From the NCBI GenBank assembly GCA_947306745.1, contig CAMZHH010000003.1:1-52169 (forward strand): a DNA stretch of 52,169 nt. Direction: 5' to 3'. The notes under the pieces are model-generated. The model was not told the origin of the DNA, ran no database searches, and was given only the letters and a program-made list of their open reading frames with translations. The first letter of the stretch is position 1. Every line of letters starts with the position of its first letter. This DNA comes from an uncultured Candidatus Saccharibacteria bacterium. Lineage in GTDB: Bacteria; Patescibacteriota; Saccharimonadia; Saccharimonadales; Saccharimonadaceae. Positions 25,545-33,502 of the stretch are shown here, piece after piece. The position numbers were made by a program, and so were the translations under genes.

Positions 25545-26702
25545 TTATCCACCGAAATAGATGTAATAGTCAAACATGCTTTTATTGACAGTCATAACAG
25601 AGAATTCACCGCGCGTCCAGTTATACTGAGAAACTTTCACCGTAACGCCATCGGTCCATTCTACCCATGCGGCGTGGCCATAAGTACCACTCATGCGAAT
25701 TGCGACTGCGCCATATTTTGGCACCGTACTGACAGGATATTTAGCAGCGCGCGCATTGGCCGGCCACTGCTTAGCGTTACCGCGGCCACCCCAACGGAGC
25801 GTAATGCCGTAGTTTTGTTCGACTTTCCAAGCCGCGTAGCTCACGCACTCACAAACATACATACCCCAGCGATCAACGAAGGAATCTATACCGCTTGGGC
25901 AATACTTCGAATATGGATAGCCACCCTTGTTTGGGTCACCAGAGGTAATCTGTGCATTCAGCAATTTAGCAGCCTCTTGGTTGACGCGATACTGTTCGTT
26001 TAATAAGGCTTTCTTTTGCGCATCAACGGCATTCTTACGCGAGACATAATCGGCTTGACTGCTGCGAGTCTGCGCAAGTAGCTCAGCTTGCTGCTTCTCA
26101 GTGGCAGCCAATTCAGCCTTCTGCTCTTTTAGGTCCTCAAGAATCATCTCAGCGTTCTTTTTCTTAACTTCGAGTTCTTTCTTGAGATTCTTATTCTCTT
26201 CAACGATGGCGGCTAACGTATCGGAAACGCTAGACAAACGAACTTCCTCATCGACAAAAGTAGAGAAATTTTCCGACGAAGCTAAGCGCTCAATGGTCGA
26301 AACACTATCATTGTAATAATATTGCGCAATGACATAGCCAATCGTATCGGAGTTTTCGTCAATACGCTTCTGGACGGCATCGATATCCTGAAGAATCTGC
26401 TCATATTCAGCTTGTTCGAGCTCAATTTCAGCCTTCAGTTTGGCCTGCTGGTTTTGCAAAACGGCAATTTGATTCTCGATAGTAGCAGCCTGAGCAGCCA
26501 ATTCGGCGGCCTTAGCATTGAGATTGTTTACTTGACCCTGAAGCTCATTAATCTTATTACCCAATTCGCGGCTCTGAGCATTCAATTCATCGAGCTTCTT
26601 CTGCTCGGCGGCAGTCAAAGCGGAGGCCGGAAGACTTAGACAGGTAGAAAAAAGAATAACACAGGCGAGAGCGATAATACTAATTGGACGCCATAGTTTC
26701 AT
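25545..26702 (-). CDS. PcsB-like coiled-coil peptidoglycan hydrolase with CHAP domain
   Basis: A 385-residue secreted protein. It has a signal peptide (1-28, ending PASA), a long coiled coil (about 30-245, heptad-rich Leu/Ala/Glu/Gln) and a C-terminal CHAP domain. The catalytic Cys is in VCECVSYAAW and the His in GHAAWVEW. This is the architecture of PcsB, whose coiled coil is held by FtsX so that FtsE ATP hydrolysis switches on wall cleavage at the septum. The ftsX gene starts 61 bp upstream and ftsE before it, which supports that role. Endopeptidase or amidase specificity cannot be read from the sequence. Confidence 0.9.
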   Translation of the reverse strand: MKLWRPISIIALACVILFSTCLSLPASALTAAEQKKLDELNAQSRELGNKINELQGQVNNLNAKAAELAAQAATIENQIAVLQNQQAKLKAEIELEQAEYEQILQDIDAVQKRIDENSDTIGYVIAQYYYNDSVSTIERLASSENFSTFVDEEVRLSSVSDTLAAIVEENKNLKKELEVKKKNAEMILEDLKEQKAELAATEKQQAELLAQTRSSQADYVSRKNAVDAQKKALLNEQYRVNQEAAKLLNAQITSGDPNKGGYPYSKYCPSGIDSFVDRWGMYVCECVSYAAWKVEQNYGITLRWGGRGNAKQWPANARAAKYPVSTVPKYGAVAIRMSGTYGHAAWVEWTDGVTVKVSQYNWTRGEFSVMTVNKSMFDYYIYFGG

Positions 26703-26763
26703 AGCTAAACAATAGCATAAGCAAAAAGATTTGGCAAGTAGCCAAATCTTTTAGTTTCCTCTG

Positions 26764-27807
26764 TTAGTTTTTTGCGTTGAGGTATTTGCGCGCGGCAAGT
26801 AATGATGAAATAATACCAATCAACATGCCAACTATCAAGAGTGCGCCAACGGCGAAGTACCAGTAATGTTGCATAAAGAAGATGGCTTCGTCTAGGACAG
26901 AACCGATACTATTGTGAAGCGCAAATGCGGCAACATAGACAATAGCTCCAGCAACCGCCGCAGCAGCAACGCCGTAAAGTGCTGCCTCGACAATGAATGG
27001 ACCAATAATGAACCAACGGCTTGCACCAACTAGGCGCATCATGTAGATTTCTTCCTTGCGGTTAAAGATCGCCATGCGAATCGTATTGAAGACTACGAGA
27101 ATCGCGATTAAGGCAAAGATGCCAGCGGCAGCAAGACCGATGATTTCGATGCGGTTCATGATGCTCGCAATGCGATCAATCGTCTCGCGGTGACTAGACG
27201 AATAGCTCGGCGGACGCGCATCAAGCATATTCACCATCACACTGCTGTGGTTGACAAAATCTTCAAGCTCACCGGTTTCGTTTAAATTCTTTAGCTTAAC
27301 GTTAATCGTCCACGGAATTTTATTTGGTGCTTCATATAAGCTCTCGATGTAGGCTTCATCCGTAATATGACTTTCTTCGATTAATTTCTTAATGGAAGCG
27401 TTATTAGCGTCTTCTGGCGAAGTAGCCTTTACTTCCACGACAGAATCGAGATTCTGCATAGCCTCAGTAATCTTGCGAACCTGCTCGGCACTGGCGGTCT
27501 GCTTGATGTAGACTGACATGTCCACCTGCGACTCTACCGCCTTAATAGCCGAGCTCATTGCGCTCGTAGCAATAATCGTGGCGGATAGAACAATCAAAGT
27601 TACTGCCATAATAGCGATAGCCGCCATACTAAGCCAGGCATTGCGCACAAAGCTCTTGGTGCCATACTTCATCACACGAGCGGAAGTGCGCAAACGATGC
27701 TTACGCGTCTTAGTAATGCGATTTAAGCGTTCTTTACTGACGCGAGCGGTCTCTTTTAGCTCGGCCTTCTGCTCTTTCGTAATCTTTGGTTTCTTCTTAC
27801 TTGACAT
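26764..27807 (-). CDS. ftsX: Cell division ABC transporter permease FtsX
   Basis: A 347-residue protein with a basic cytosolic N-terminus, a first membrane helix (about 58-85), an extracellular domain (about 90-220) and three C-terminal helices in the FtsX topology. The conserved cytosolic NRKEEIYMMRLVGASRWFI segment contacts the ATPase. FtsX with FtsE transmits the division signal to a periplasmic or extracellular hydrolase, here the CHAP protein next in line. Its start lies 29 bp from the ftsE stop. A near-palindromic AT-rich block at 27824-27833 could provide its own -10. Confidence 0.93.
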   Translation of the reverse strand: MSSKKKPKITKEQKAELKETARVSKERLNRITKTRKHRLRTSARVMKYGTKSFVRNAWLSMAAIAIMAVTLIVLSATIIATSAMSSAIKAVESQVDMSVYIKQTASAEQVRKITEAMQNLDSVVEVKATSPEDANNASIKKLIEESHITDEAYIESLYEAPNKIPWTINVKLKNLNETGELEDFVNHSSVMVNMLDARPPSYSSSHRETIDRIASIMNRIEIIGLAAAGIFALIAILVVFNTIRMAIFNRKEEIYMMRLVGASRWFIIGPFIVEAALYGVAAAAVAGAIVYVAAFALHNSIGSVLDEAIFFMQHYWYFAVGALLIVGMLIGIISSLLAARKYLNAKN

Positions 27808-27829
27808 TTTTGCTTATCTGTGATATAAT
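27801..27829 (+). promoter_or_regulatory. Consensus-like promoter pointing antisense into ftsE
   Basis: TTGACA (27801-27806), 17 nt, TGA then TATAAT (27824-27829). The start would fall at the ftsE stop codon. The -35 overlaps the ftsX start codon and the -10 is part of an AT palindrome, so a chance match is possible. Confidence 0.35.
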
Positions 27830-27836
27830 TATATTA

Positions 27837-28700
27837 TTAGTTAATAAAACGACGTTTATGCACGCGCTTTGGCTGAGGAGTGGCCGCTGGCGCACTTTTT
27901 TGTACGGGTTTCACTTCTGGCTGAGAGGTAGTAGCACGACGAATCTGTTCGGCAGTCGGTGCAGTACGAATCCTTGCCGCAAGTGGACGTTTTACGATCT
28001 TTGTATGCGAAGCATCGAGATCATAATGACCGTCATTCTTCTGATCGCCAATCACTTTACCATCGCGAATCGTAATCACGCGCTTCTTGAGCTGGTTTAC
28101 AATCTTTTCATCATGCGTAGTAACCAAGATTGTAGTGCCGAAATTATTAATTTCTTCAAGCAAACTCACGATACCCCACGAAGTCTCTGGGTCGAGGTTA
28201 CCAGTAGGCTCATCGGCGATTAGAATCTTTGGCTGGCGCGCCATCGAACGCGCAATCGCCACACGCTGACGCTCACCGCCAGAAAGCTCGGACGGGAATT
28301 TGTGACCTTTGTCGGCGAGGCCGACTAATTCAAGAACCTTCGGCACTGTACGGCGAATTTCAGCATTTGATACGCCTACAATTTCGAGCGCAAAGGCGAC
28401 GTTTTCGTAAACTGTACGGTTTGGCAATAATTTAAAATCCTGGAAGACGACACCAAGACGACGACGAAGATGCGGAATATGGCGACGCTTCATATAATCA
28501 TAATCAATGCCGCCCACCATAATTTTGCCAGAAGTCGGCTTCTCTTCGCGGGTAAGCATCTTAATCAAAGTAGATTTGCCGGCGCCAGATTTACCGACCA
28601 AGAAAACGAATTCCTTTGGCTGGATATGCAAAGAAACATTGTCGAGAGCCGGCAACTTATCGCCAGGATAATATTTGGACACATTATCAAGCAATATCAT
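27837..28700 (-). CDS. ftsE: Cell division ABC transporter ATPase FtsE with C-terminal extension
   Basis: A 287-residue ABC ATPase. It has Walker A GKSGAGKST near 36-44, a Q-loop in VVFQDFKLLP, signature LSGGERQRVAIARS, Walker B ILIADEPTGNLD and the H-loop VTTHD. The canonical enzyme is about 225 residues. The extra 60 residues are basic and Pro/Ala-rich (ending KRVHKRRFIN) and look disordered, a possible partner- or nucleic-acid-binding tail. The gene leads the ftsE-ftsX-hydrolase cluster. A minus-strand TATGCT (28707-28712) ends 6 nt before the ATG, a weaker leaderless match. Confidence 0.95.
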   Translation of the reverse strand: MILLDNVSKYYPGDKLPALDNVSLHIQPKEFVFLVGKSGAGKSTLIKMLTREEKPTSGKIMVGGIDYDYMKRRHIPHLRRRLGVVFQDFKLLPNRTVYENVAFALEIVGVSNAEIRRTVPKVLELVGLADKGHKFPSELSGGERQRVAIARSMARQPKILIADEPTGNLDPETSWGIVSLLEEINNFGTTILVTTHDEKIVNQLKKRVITIRDGKVIGDQKNDGHYDLDASHTKIVKRPLAARIRTAPTAEQIRRATTSQPEVKPVQKSAPAATPQPKRVHKRRFIN

Positions 28701-28724
28701 GTTTCTAGCATAACATAAGCGGAA

Positions 28725-29795
28725 TTAATTGTCCAAATAAGCGGTAATGAAATTATCAATTGCACCATCAAGTACAGCGTCGGCGTCAGTTTCTTCGTAC
28801 TTCGTGCGCGTATCTTTGACGAGTTTATATGGATGCAATACATAATTGCGGATTTGCTGTCCCCAGCTAGCCGATTCGCCTGCGCGCAATTTATCGACAG
28901 ACTCGGCGTTCTGCTCCTGCATCATCTGCTGCAATTTACCACGCAAAATTTCCATGGCCTTTTCCTTGTTTTGCAACTGGCTACGCTCATTCTGAATAGC
29001 CACCACAGTATTCGTTGGCAAATGTGTAATGCGCACAGCGGAATTCGTAGTATTTACCGATTGACCACCGTGACCGCCGGAATGATAGACATCGATACGT
29101 AAATCTTTTGGATCAATTTGCACTTCAGCATCATCGCGAATTACCGGCAAAACTTCTACTAGCGAAAAGGAAGTTTGGCGTAGATGATCAGCATTAAACG
29201 GACTTAGACGCACTAAGCGATGCGTGCCGTGCTCAGAGCGCAATTGACCATAAACATTGTGGCCAGTCATCTCCATTACCACGGTTTTTATGCCAGCCTC
29301 TTCGCCAGCAACCCGGTCGAGAATCTGCACCTTTACTTTGTGACGCTCAGCCCAACGCAAATACATACGCTCGAGCATACCAGACCAATCCATGGCTTCC
29401 GTACCGCCGGCGCCAGCCGTGATGCGCATAATAGCATCATTGTGATCATATTTTCCAGTAAAGCGAAGGACAATTTTCATATTATTCAGCGATGATTCCA
29501 TCGCATCGAGTTGGCCAGAAAACTCCTCTAATAGACTTTCGTCGCCAAGTTCCATTAACTCAGAAATATCCGCAATTTGAGTCTGTAAAAGACGCCACGG
29601 ATCTAATTCTTCGTGTAAATTGGCAAGCTCCGTAGTTTTTTGACGAGCGTATTCAAGATTATTCCAAATCTCTGGCACTGCTACTTCTTCTTCAAGGGCG
29701 GCCATTTTAGCCATTTTCTCGTCGAGTTTAAGTTTTTCCCAACTGGTCTGAAATTCCGTGCGCAACAAATCTAGACGTTTCTGTAAATCGAACAT
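28725..29795 (-). CDS. prfB: Peptide chain release factor 2, without programmed frameshift
   Basis: A 356-residue class I release factor for UGA and UAA stops. The stop-recognition motif SPF is in VRLSPFNADH and the catalytic GGQ in SGGHGGQSVNTT. The N-terminal helices (RLDLLRTEFQTSWEK) run without interruption through the place where most bacterial prfB genes carry an in-frame UGA and a +1 shift, so this gene lacks that autoregulation. RF2 presence fits ordinary TGA stops in the window. A TAGAAT (29802-29807) ends 6 nt before the ATG and lies just before the stop codon of the upstream gene. Confidence 0.95.
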   Translation of the reverse strand: MFDLQKRLDLLRTEFQTSWEKLKLDEKMAKMAALEEEVAVPEIWNNLEYARQKTTELANLHEELDPWRLLQTQIADISELMELGDESLLEEFSGQLDAMESSLNNMKIVLRFTGKYDHNDAIMRITAGAGGTEAMDWSGMLERMYLRWAERHKVKVQILDRVAGEEAGIKTVVMEMTGHNVYGQLRSEHGTHRLVRLSPFNADHLRQTSFSLVEVLPVIRDDAEVQIDPKDLRIDVYHSGGHGGQSVNTTNSAVRITHLPTNTVVAIQNERSQLQNKEKAMEILRGKLQQMMQEQNAESVDKLRAGESASWGQQIRNYVLHPYKLVKDTRTKYEETDADAVLDGAIDNFITAYLDN

Positions 29796-29807
29796 ACTTT
29801 TATTCTA

Positions 29808-30167
29808 TCAGATTGTAGTCTGAAAGCTCTCGTTAATCAGTGTCTGCAATAATTTACGGTCAGTTTTATCAGTGAGCAAAACCGTAGTCCAATGCTTTTT
29901 ATTCATGTGATAAGCGGGAAAATATTGTTTCGGCAAATTCTTCTGTAGTTCAAGAATAAAATCTGGATCGAGTTTAATATCGAGAATATCTGCCTCACCC
30001 TCATTATTAATACCAAGCTTCGTTGCCGGTATGCGCATCAAAACACCAAACCATCTCTTCGTATCTGGATGGCGCAATGCGGCAGTGACAAAGTCCCCTT
30101 CCCACAAATAGTCTGGCTTTACGCCAAATTCTTGCGCGACAAATTGTTCTACATTCTGACGATTCAT
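29808..30167 (-). CDS. MmcQ/YjbR-family protein
   Basis: A 119-residue protein of the YjbR/MmcQ type, a small CyaY-like fold. Family features are the N-terminal helix with QFVAQEFG, the strand pair WFGVLMRIPATKLG, DILDIKLDPDFI, and the AYHMNKKHWTTVLL block followed by a C-terminal helix. Relatives are called DNA-binding from fold similarity, but their role is not established. It sits 12 bp before prfB and is divergent from the HD-domain gene. A CACCTAAGGTG palindrome lies in its short leader. Confidence 0.82.
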   Translation of the reverse strand: MNRQNVEQFVAQEFGVKPDYLWEGDFVTAALRHPDTKRWFGVLMRIPATKLGINNEGEADILDIKLDPDFILELQKNLPKQYFPAYHMNKKHWTTVLLTDKTDRKLLQTLINESFQTTI

Positions 30168-30215
30168 AAAAGCACCTTAGGTGTCCTTATTATAACAAAT
30201 GAGAAACGTTAATGC

Positions 30216-30221
30216 TAAAAT
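30216..30221 (+). promoter_or_regulatory. -10 hexamer TAAAAT of the HD-domain gene
   Basis: Preceded by ATGC. It ends 10 nt before ATG 30232 and lies downstream of an in-frame ATG at 30199, which therefore cannot be the start. Confidence 0.55.
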
Positions 30222-30231
30222 AAAGATAGTT

Positions 30232-32127
30232 ATGGGAAAATTTGAGCAATCACCAATTGAGACGCGACGCGAAGTTGATCGCTCAATCGAGCAGACTGAG
30301 GCTTATAAAGGCGCCGAGACTCTAACACAGCTCGGAGTGTTGTCTAAAATGAAAGATGTCGACCTTTTTCATGGGCGCGCAGGCGACGGTAGAGGTGGTT
30401 GGCAGGTCCGCGCCGACTTTAATAATTCTGGAAACGAAACCGGCCACCACAACATTAACAAGATTCCAGCCCTAAACACTGGTTCCGTTACCACGGCCAG
30501 AGATTTCGCGGAGGCCCGTGCGAGACGGCAAGGAGCATCCGTGGCTGAAGTTCATCGCATCAAGTCATCTAACCCAGATGCGAGAATTATTAACCCTAAT
30601 TTCGATTGGCGATCGTTATCGAAATTTCAACGCGATGATGCCGTAAGAGCAATACGCAAAACTTTACCCGATGTATTAGACGGCATTAGTGTTGATTTTA
30701 AGGACCGTAACTCTGGCTTAGGGAGAGTGTTTTCGCCGAGCGATTTCTCGTCGGGTGGCGAATATGGAAGCTTTACGGTTTCGGATGATATTCAGCGCAT
30801 TTCAGCCAAGCTCAATATCCGTCAAGAAATGGTAAGTAAAATTAGTGGCGCCAGAAATGCCAGAATATTACTTGGTAATTATCCAGAATGCACGTCGAAT
30901 ATAGTCTATGCTTTTTCCGACGGCAAAGATAGCATCTCACTGAATTTCGTCAGCGGAAGGAAAAGAATCCCGATTGACCGCGAATATGTCGGCAACTGGC
31001 TAAAAAATATGGATGTCGTTGGCGCGAATATTCCTGTACATTCCGCGACTCTAGGAAGAGACGTTAATAACTGCTTACTATTTGAATTAGATGATATTAA
31101 TACCGAAGAGAGACTCGAGCAAAACCGTGAAGCAATGCAACGACGCATGGGCAAGATGGCCTTACGCATTTACGAAAAGCTACACCGCCCGCAAGACGGA
31201 GCGGAGGCAAATACTGAAATGTCTGAGGATGAGCGACAGAAAGAATGCGATCAACTTAATCGCGAGCTTGATAATTATTTTTGCGCCGAAATCACGCGCG
31301 CTGGCCAAAAAATCGGTTTAGATATTGAGAATGGCATGGATACGCATGAATGGACCGATCCTGCCCAGTTGCGCAGACTATTGAATACTATCAAGGCGGG
31401 CCGTGGCGAAAAAGTCGAAACAGCGACATCAAATAAGAATGGCGAAGTAGTCAATCTCCTGAGCGAGAACTTATATGCTTCACCACAAGATATTATTGAA
31501 TCTGCCAAGAAAACGCCTGGTTATAAAAGATTATTCGAAGCCCAGTCGGGCGTCTGGGAAGGCTTTACTATTCAGCAACACACCGAAACAGCCTTACAGT
31601 TCTTTGACGATAATTATGCCGATAAATTACCATCTGGAGTTCTTCCATTATTACGCTTAGCAATTATTACACACGACATCGGTAAGGGCGTGGCGGCTAG
31701 CAGAGGCGATAAAGCGAACCAGAAGGCTTACAATGTTGCGTATGCTGACGATTTCCTGAAGAAAAATGGCGTCGACGAAGATATGCGCAAACTTATTGTC
31801 TCGATGATTGGCGACGGCATGGATGCATCTACGGATTGGGCAATTCGAGGTGGTTCGGATGCAAAGTTCTACGATTATTGCAAACGTACAGTCGGCGATT
31901 TTCTAGGAACTACCCCTGCTCGCGATAATGTTCGTGGTTTTGCGCAACTAGAGCTCGCCTTGCAAACCTGCGACAGTGCATCTTACACCGACATGGCCGT
32001 AACGCGATCAAGAACAAGTAATTCGTCATATTTCAATTATCGTAACAGTCCAAGTTTTGACGGCTCATTCATCAAAAAAGCGAGCCTCAACAATCGTCGC
32101 GCTATACTAAAACGTCATCTTGAATAA
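30232..32127 (+). CDS. HD-domain protein with possible ADP-ribosyltransferase-like N-terminus
   Basis: A 631-residue cytosolic protein. The C-terminal part has an HD metal-dependent phosphohydrolase signature: His450 in QQHTE, His481-Asp482 in THDIGKG, and a later Asp in QTCDSASY. The N-terminal part (about 35-150) has LFHGRAG, then GHHNINKIPALNTGSVTT followed by ARDFAEARA, and a VAEVHRI strand. This order resembles an ADP-ribosyltransferase fold (HG, then a Ser-Thr strand before a helix). A middle region with EDERQKE is helical. There is no signal peptide. The start is set by the promoter at 30216. The gene ends exactly at the truB stop on the other strand. HD is likely; the N-terminal idea is tentative. 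Confidence 0.7.
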   Translation: MGKFEQSPIETRREVDRSIEQTEAYKGAETLTQLGVLSKMKDVDLFHGRAGDGRGGWQVRADFNNSGNETGHHNINKIPALNTGSVTTARDFAEARARRQGASVAEVHRIKSSNPDARIINPNFDWRSLSKFQRDDAVRAIRKTLPDVLDGISVDFKDRNSGLGRVFSPSDFSSGGEYGSFTVSDDIQRISAKLNIRQEMVSKISGARNARILLGNYPECTSNIVYAFSDGKDSISLNFVSGRKRIPIDREYVGNWLKNMDVVGANIPVHSATLGRDVNNCLLFELDDINTEERLEQNREAMQRRMGKMALRIYEKLHRPQDGAEANTEMSEDERQKECDQLNRELDNYFCAEITRAGQKIGLDIENGMDTHEWTDPAQLRRLLNTIKAGRGEKVETATSNKNGEVVNLLSENLYASPQDIIESAKKTPGYKRLFEAQSGVWEGFTIQQHTETALQFFDDNYADKLPSGVLPLLRLAIITHDIGKGVAASRGDKANQKAYNVAYADDFLKKNGVDEDMRKLIVSMIGDGMDASTDWAIRGGSDAKFYDYCKRTVGDFLGTTPARDNVRGFAQLELALQTCDSASYTDMAVTRSRTSNSSYFNYRNSPSFDGSFIKKASLNNRRAILKRHLE

Positions 32128-32778
32128 TTATTCTGGCAAATCAAAAAGTGGTAATTTTGTAATATCGTAATCGGCGATTTTAGTGCGACGGAGTTCTGCC
32201 GTATATGCGCCACAACCTAAGGCGCGACCAATATCCTCTGCGAGCGTACGAATATAAGTGCCGCTACCAACATGGGTGCGAATTTTCAAATATGGCGCGT
32301 TATATTCCAAAACCTCAATGCTATAAATCTGCACCTTGCGCTTTGGCATTTCCACTTCCTTGCCCGCCCGCGCTAAACGATAGGCTCGCTGGCCATTAAT
32401 TTTGATGGCCGAAAAAGCTGGTGGTGTTTGCTCGATTTCGCCCACAAATTGCCTCGTCGCTTTTTCGATTTCGGCGAGTGTAAATTCTGGCGCTTCATCA
32501 TTAATCGTAATTTCACCTTCTGGGTCACCCGTGCTGGAAATAGCACCCAAATGAATTACCGCCTCGTAAACTTTATCCTTCTTCGTTAGCTCCGGAGCCT
32601 TTTTGGTAGCTTTGCCGGCAAGCAAGATTAAGAGTCCAGTCGCAAACGGATCGAGCGTGCCAGTATGGCCAACTTTCACCTTGTGCCCCTCGCGCTCTGA
32701 CAGAATCTGACGCACGCGCGCTACGGCACCAAAACTGCTCATGCCGGCCGGTTTATCAACAAAAATAATCTCTTCCAT
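32128..32778 (-). CDS. truB: tRNA pseudouridine-55 synthase
   Basis: A 216-residue TruB making the T-loop pseudouridine 55 in tRNAs. Visible are the N-terminal VDKPAGMSS, the catalytic GHTGTLDPFATGLL with its Asp, the AYRLAR tyrosine motif and the VGSGTYIRTLAEDIG motif. The C-terminal PUA extension found in longer TruB is missing, as in short forms. ATG 32778 (MEEIIF) is chosen over one 18 nt upstream because TACAAT (32785-32790) ends 6 nt before it. Its stop abuts the stop of the convergent HD gene with no gap. Confidence 0.95.
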   Translation of the reverse strand: MEEIIFVDKPAGMSSFGAVARVRQILSEREGHKVKVGHTGTLDPFATGLLILLAGKATKKAPELTKKDKVYEAVIHLGAISSTGDPEGEITINDEAPEFTLAEIEKATRQFVGEIEQTPPAFSAIKINGQRAYRLARAGKEVEMPKRKVQIYSIEVLEYNAPYLKIRTHVGSGTYIRTLAEDIGRALGCGAYTAELRRTKIADYDITKLPLFDLPE

Positions 32779-32784
32779 ACTTAA

Positions 32785-32790
32785 ATTGTA
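32785..32790 (-). promoter_or_regulatory. -10 hexamer TACAAT of truB
   Basis: It ends 6 nt before the MEEI start and lies against the terminator of the upstream gene. Confidence 0.5.
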
Positions 32791-32819
32791 CAACAAAAAG
32801 CCACCCGCCTAGGGTGGCT
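32791..32819 (-). terminator. Rho-independent terminator
   Basis: The 8-bp stem AGCCACCC/GGGTGGCT is followed on the minus strand by TTTTGTTG. It ends the gene at 32825-33421. Confidence 0.85.
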
Positions 32820-32824
32820 GTTGT

Positions 32825-33421
32825 TTATTCTTCGATGAGCGTAGCGCGATACTTTGAGATGAAGGTATTTAAGACAGAGCTGTCATAAATCGTATCGAGA
32901 CGATCATGAATCTTGCCATTACGGACATAAAGAAGTGCTGGAGCGGCTTCAGAATCGCCGAGCGTAATCGAATGGGCATATTCGCTAGCTTGTTGGTCAC
33001 CACTCTCTGGGTCGTAAGTAAAGGCATAAGTTTGAGCTTTAGTATCGGTAGCGTTCAACTCGGTCAAAACATCACCATAGAAGTTGGAGCTACGGTCTTG
33101 ATTAAGCTCAAGTACGAGCAAGAAGCCAGTTTGGTTGCTTTCAAAGAAATCAATCACACCGCCAGCAGAGATTTCTGTAATTGTGTCGTCGTAATTAGCA
33201 TCAAGATCTTTACTAAATTGACCAGTATAAGTGTTGCCATATTTATGACGCAACTCAGTTGTGAAGATTGCCGTAAAGCTGATTGAGAAAATCAACGCAA
33301 CCAAAACAGCAGTCAGTGCACAGACCAAGAAGCAGACTGGCATCAAGCTACGACCGCAATCGCATTTTTCGCATTTGCAATTATTGCAATCGCATTTTTC
33401 AGTAGTTTTCTTATCGCTCAT
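32825..33421 (-). CDS. Anchored thioredoxin-like protein with cysteine-rich cytosolic tail
   Basis: A 198-residue protein. The first 22 residues contain six cysteines in CDCNNCKCEKCDC. A membrane helix follows (about 28-52, itself with two cysteines). The extracellular part looks like a thioredoxin fold: FLLVLELNQD strand, helix, AYAFTYDPE-like strand, the cis-Pro-type EAAPALLYVRNGK, then a helix. The CxxC redox pair is missing, so it is not an oxidoreductase of the ordinary type. A metal-binding or scaffold role for the cysteine tail is inference. It has its own TATAAT around 33460 and a strong terminator. Confidence 0.7.
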   Translation of the reverse strand: MSDKKTTEKCDCNNCKCEKCDCGRSLMPVCFLVCALTAVLVALIFSISFTAIFTTELRHKYGNTYTGQFSKDLDANYDDTITEISAGGVIDFFESNQTGFLLVLELNQDRSSNFYGDVLTELNATDTKAQTYAFTYDPESGDQQASEYAHSITLGDSEAAPALLYVRNGKIHDRLDTIYDSSVLNTFISKYRATLIEE

Positions 33422-33469
33422 AAGTTATTAAACCCTATTCCCTTTTTACTTATGCTTATTATACCACAA

Positions 33470-33496
33470 GAAAAAACGCCCATGAAGAGCGTTTTC
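33470..33496 (-). terminator. Rho-independent terminator after the RNase J gene
   Basis: The AAAACGC/GCGTTTT stem is followed on the minus strand by a T run, a few bases past the RNase J stop. Confidence 0.7.
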
Positions 33497-33502
33497 CTGA
33501 AG

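Noticed and set aside
28725-29795. Programmed frameshift in prfB
   Set aside because: The frame is uninterrupted from an ATG that fits the N-terminus of the family and has a correctly placed -10.
30199-30231. ATG 30199 as the start of the HD-domain gene
   Set aside because: The -10 hexamer at 30216-30221 lies downstream of it, so transcripts would not contain this codon.
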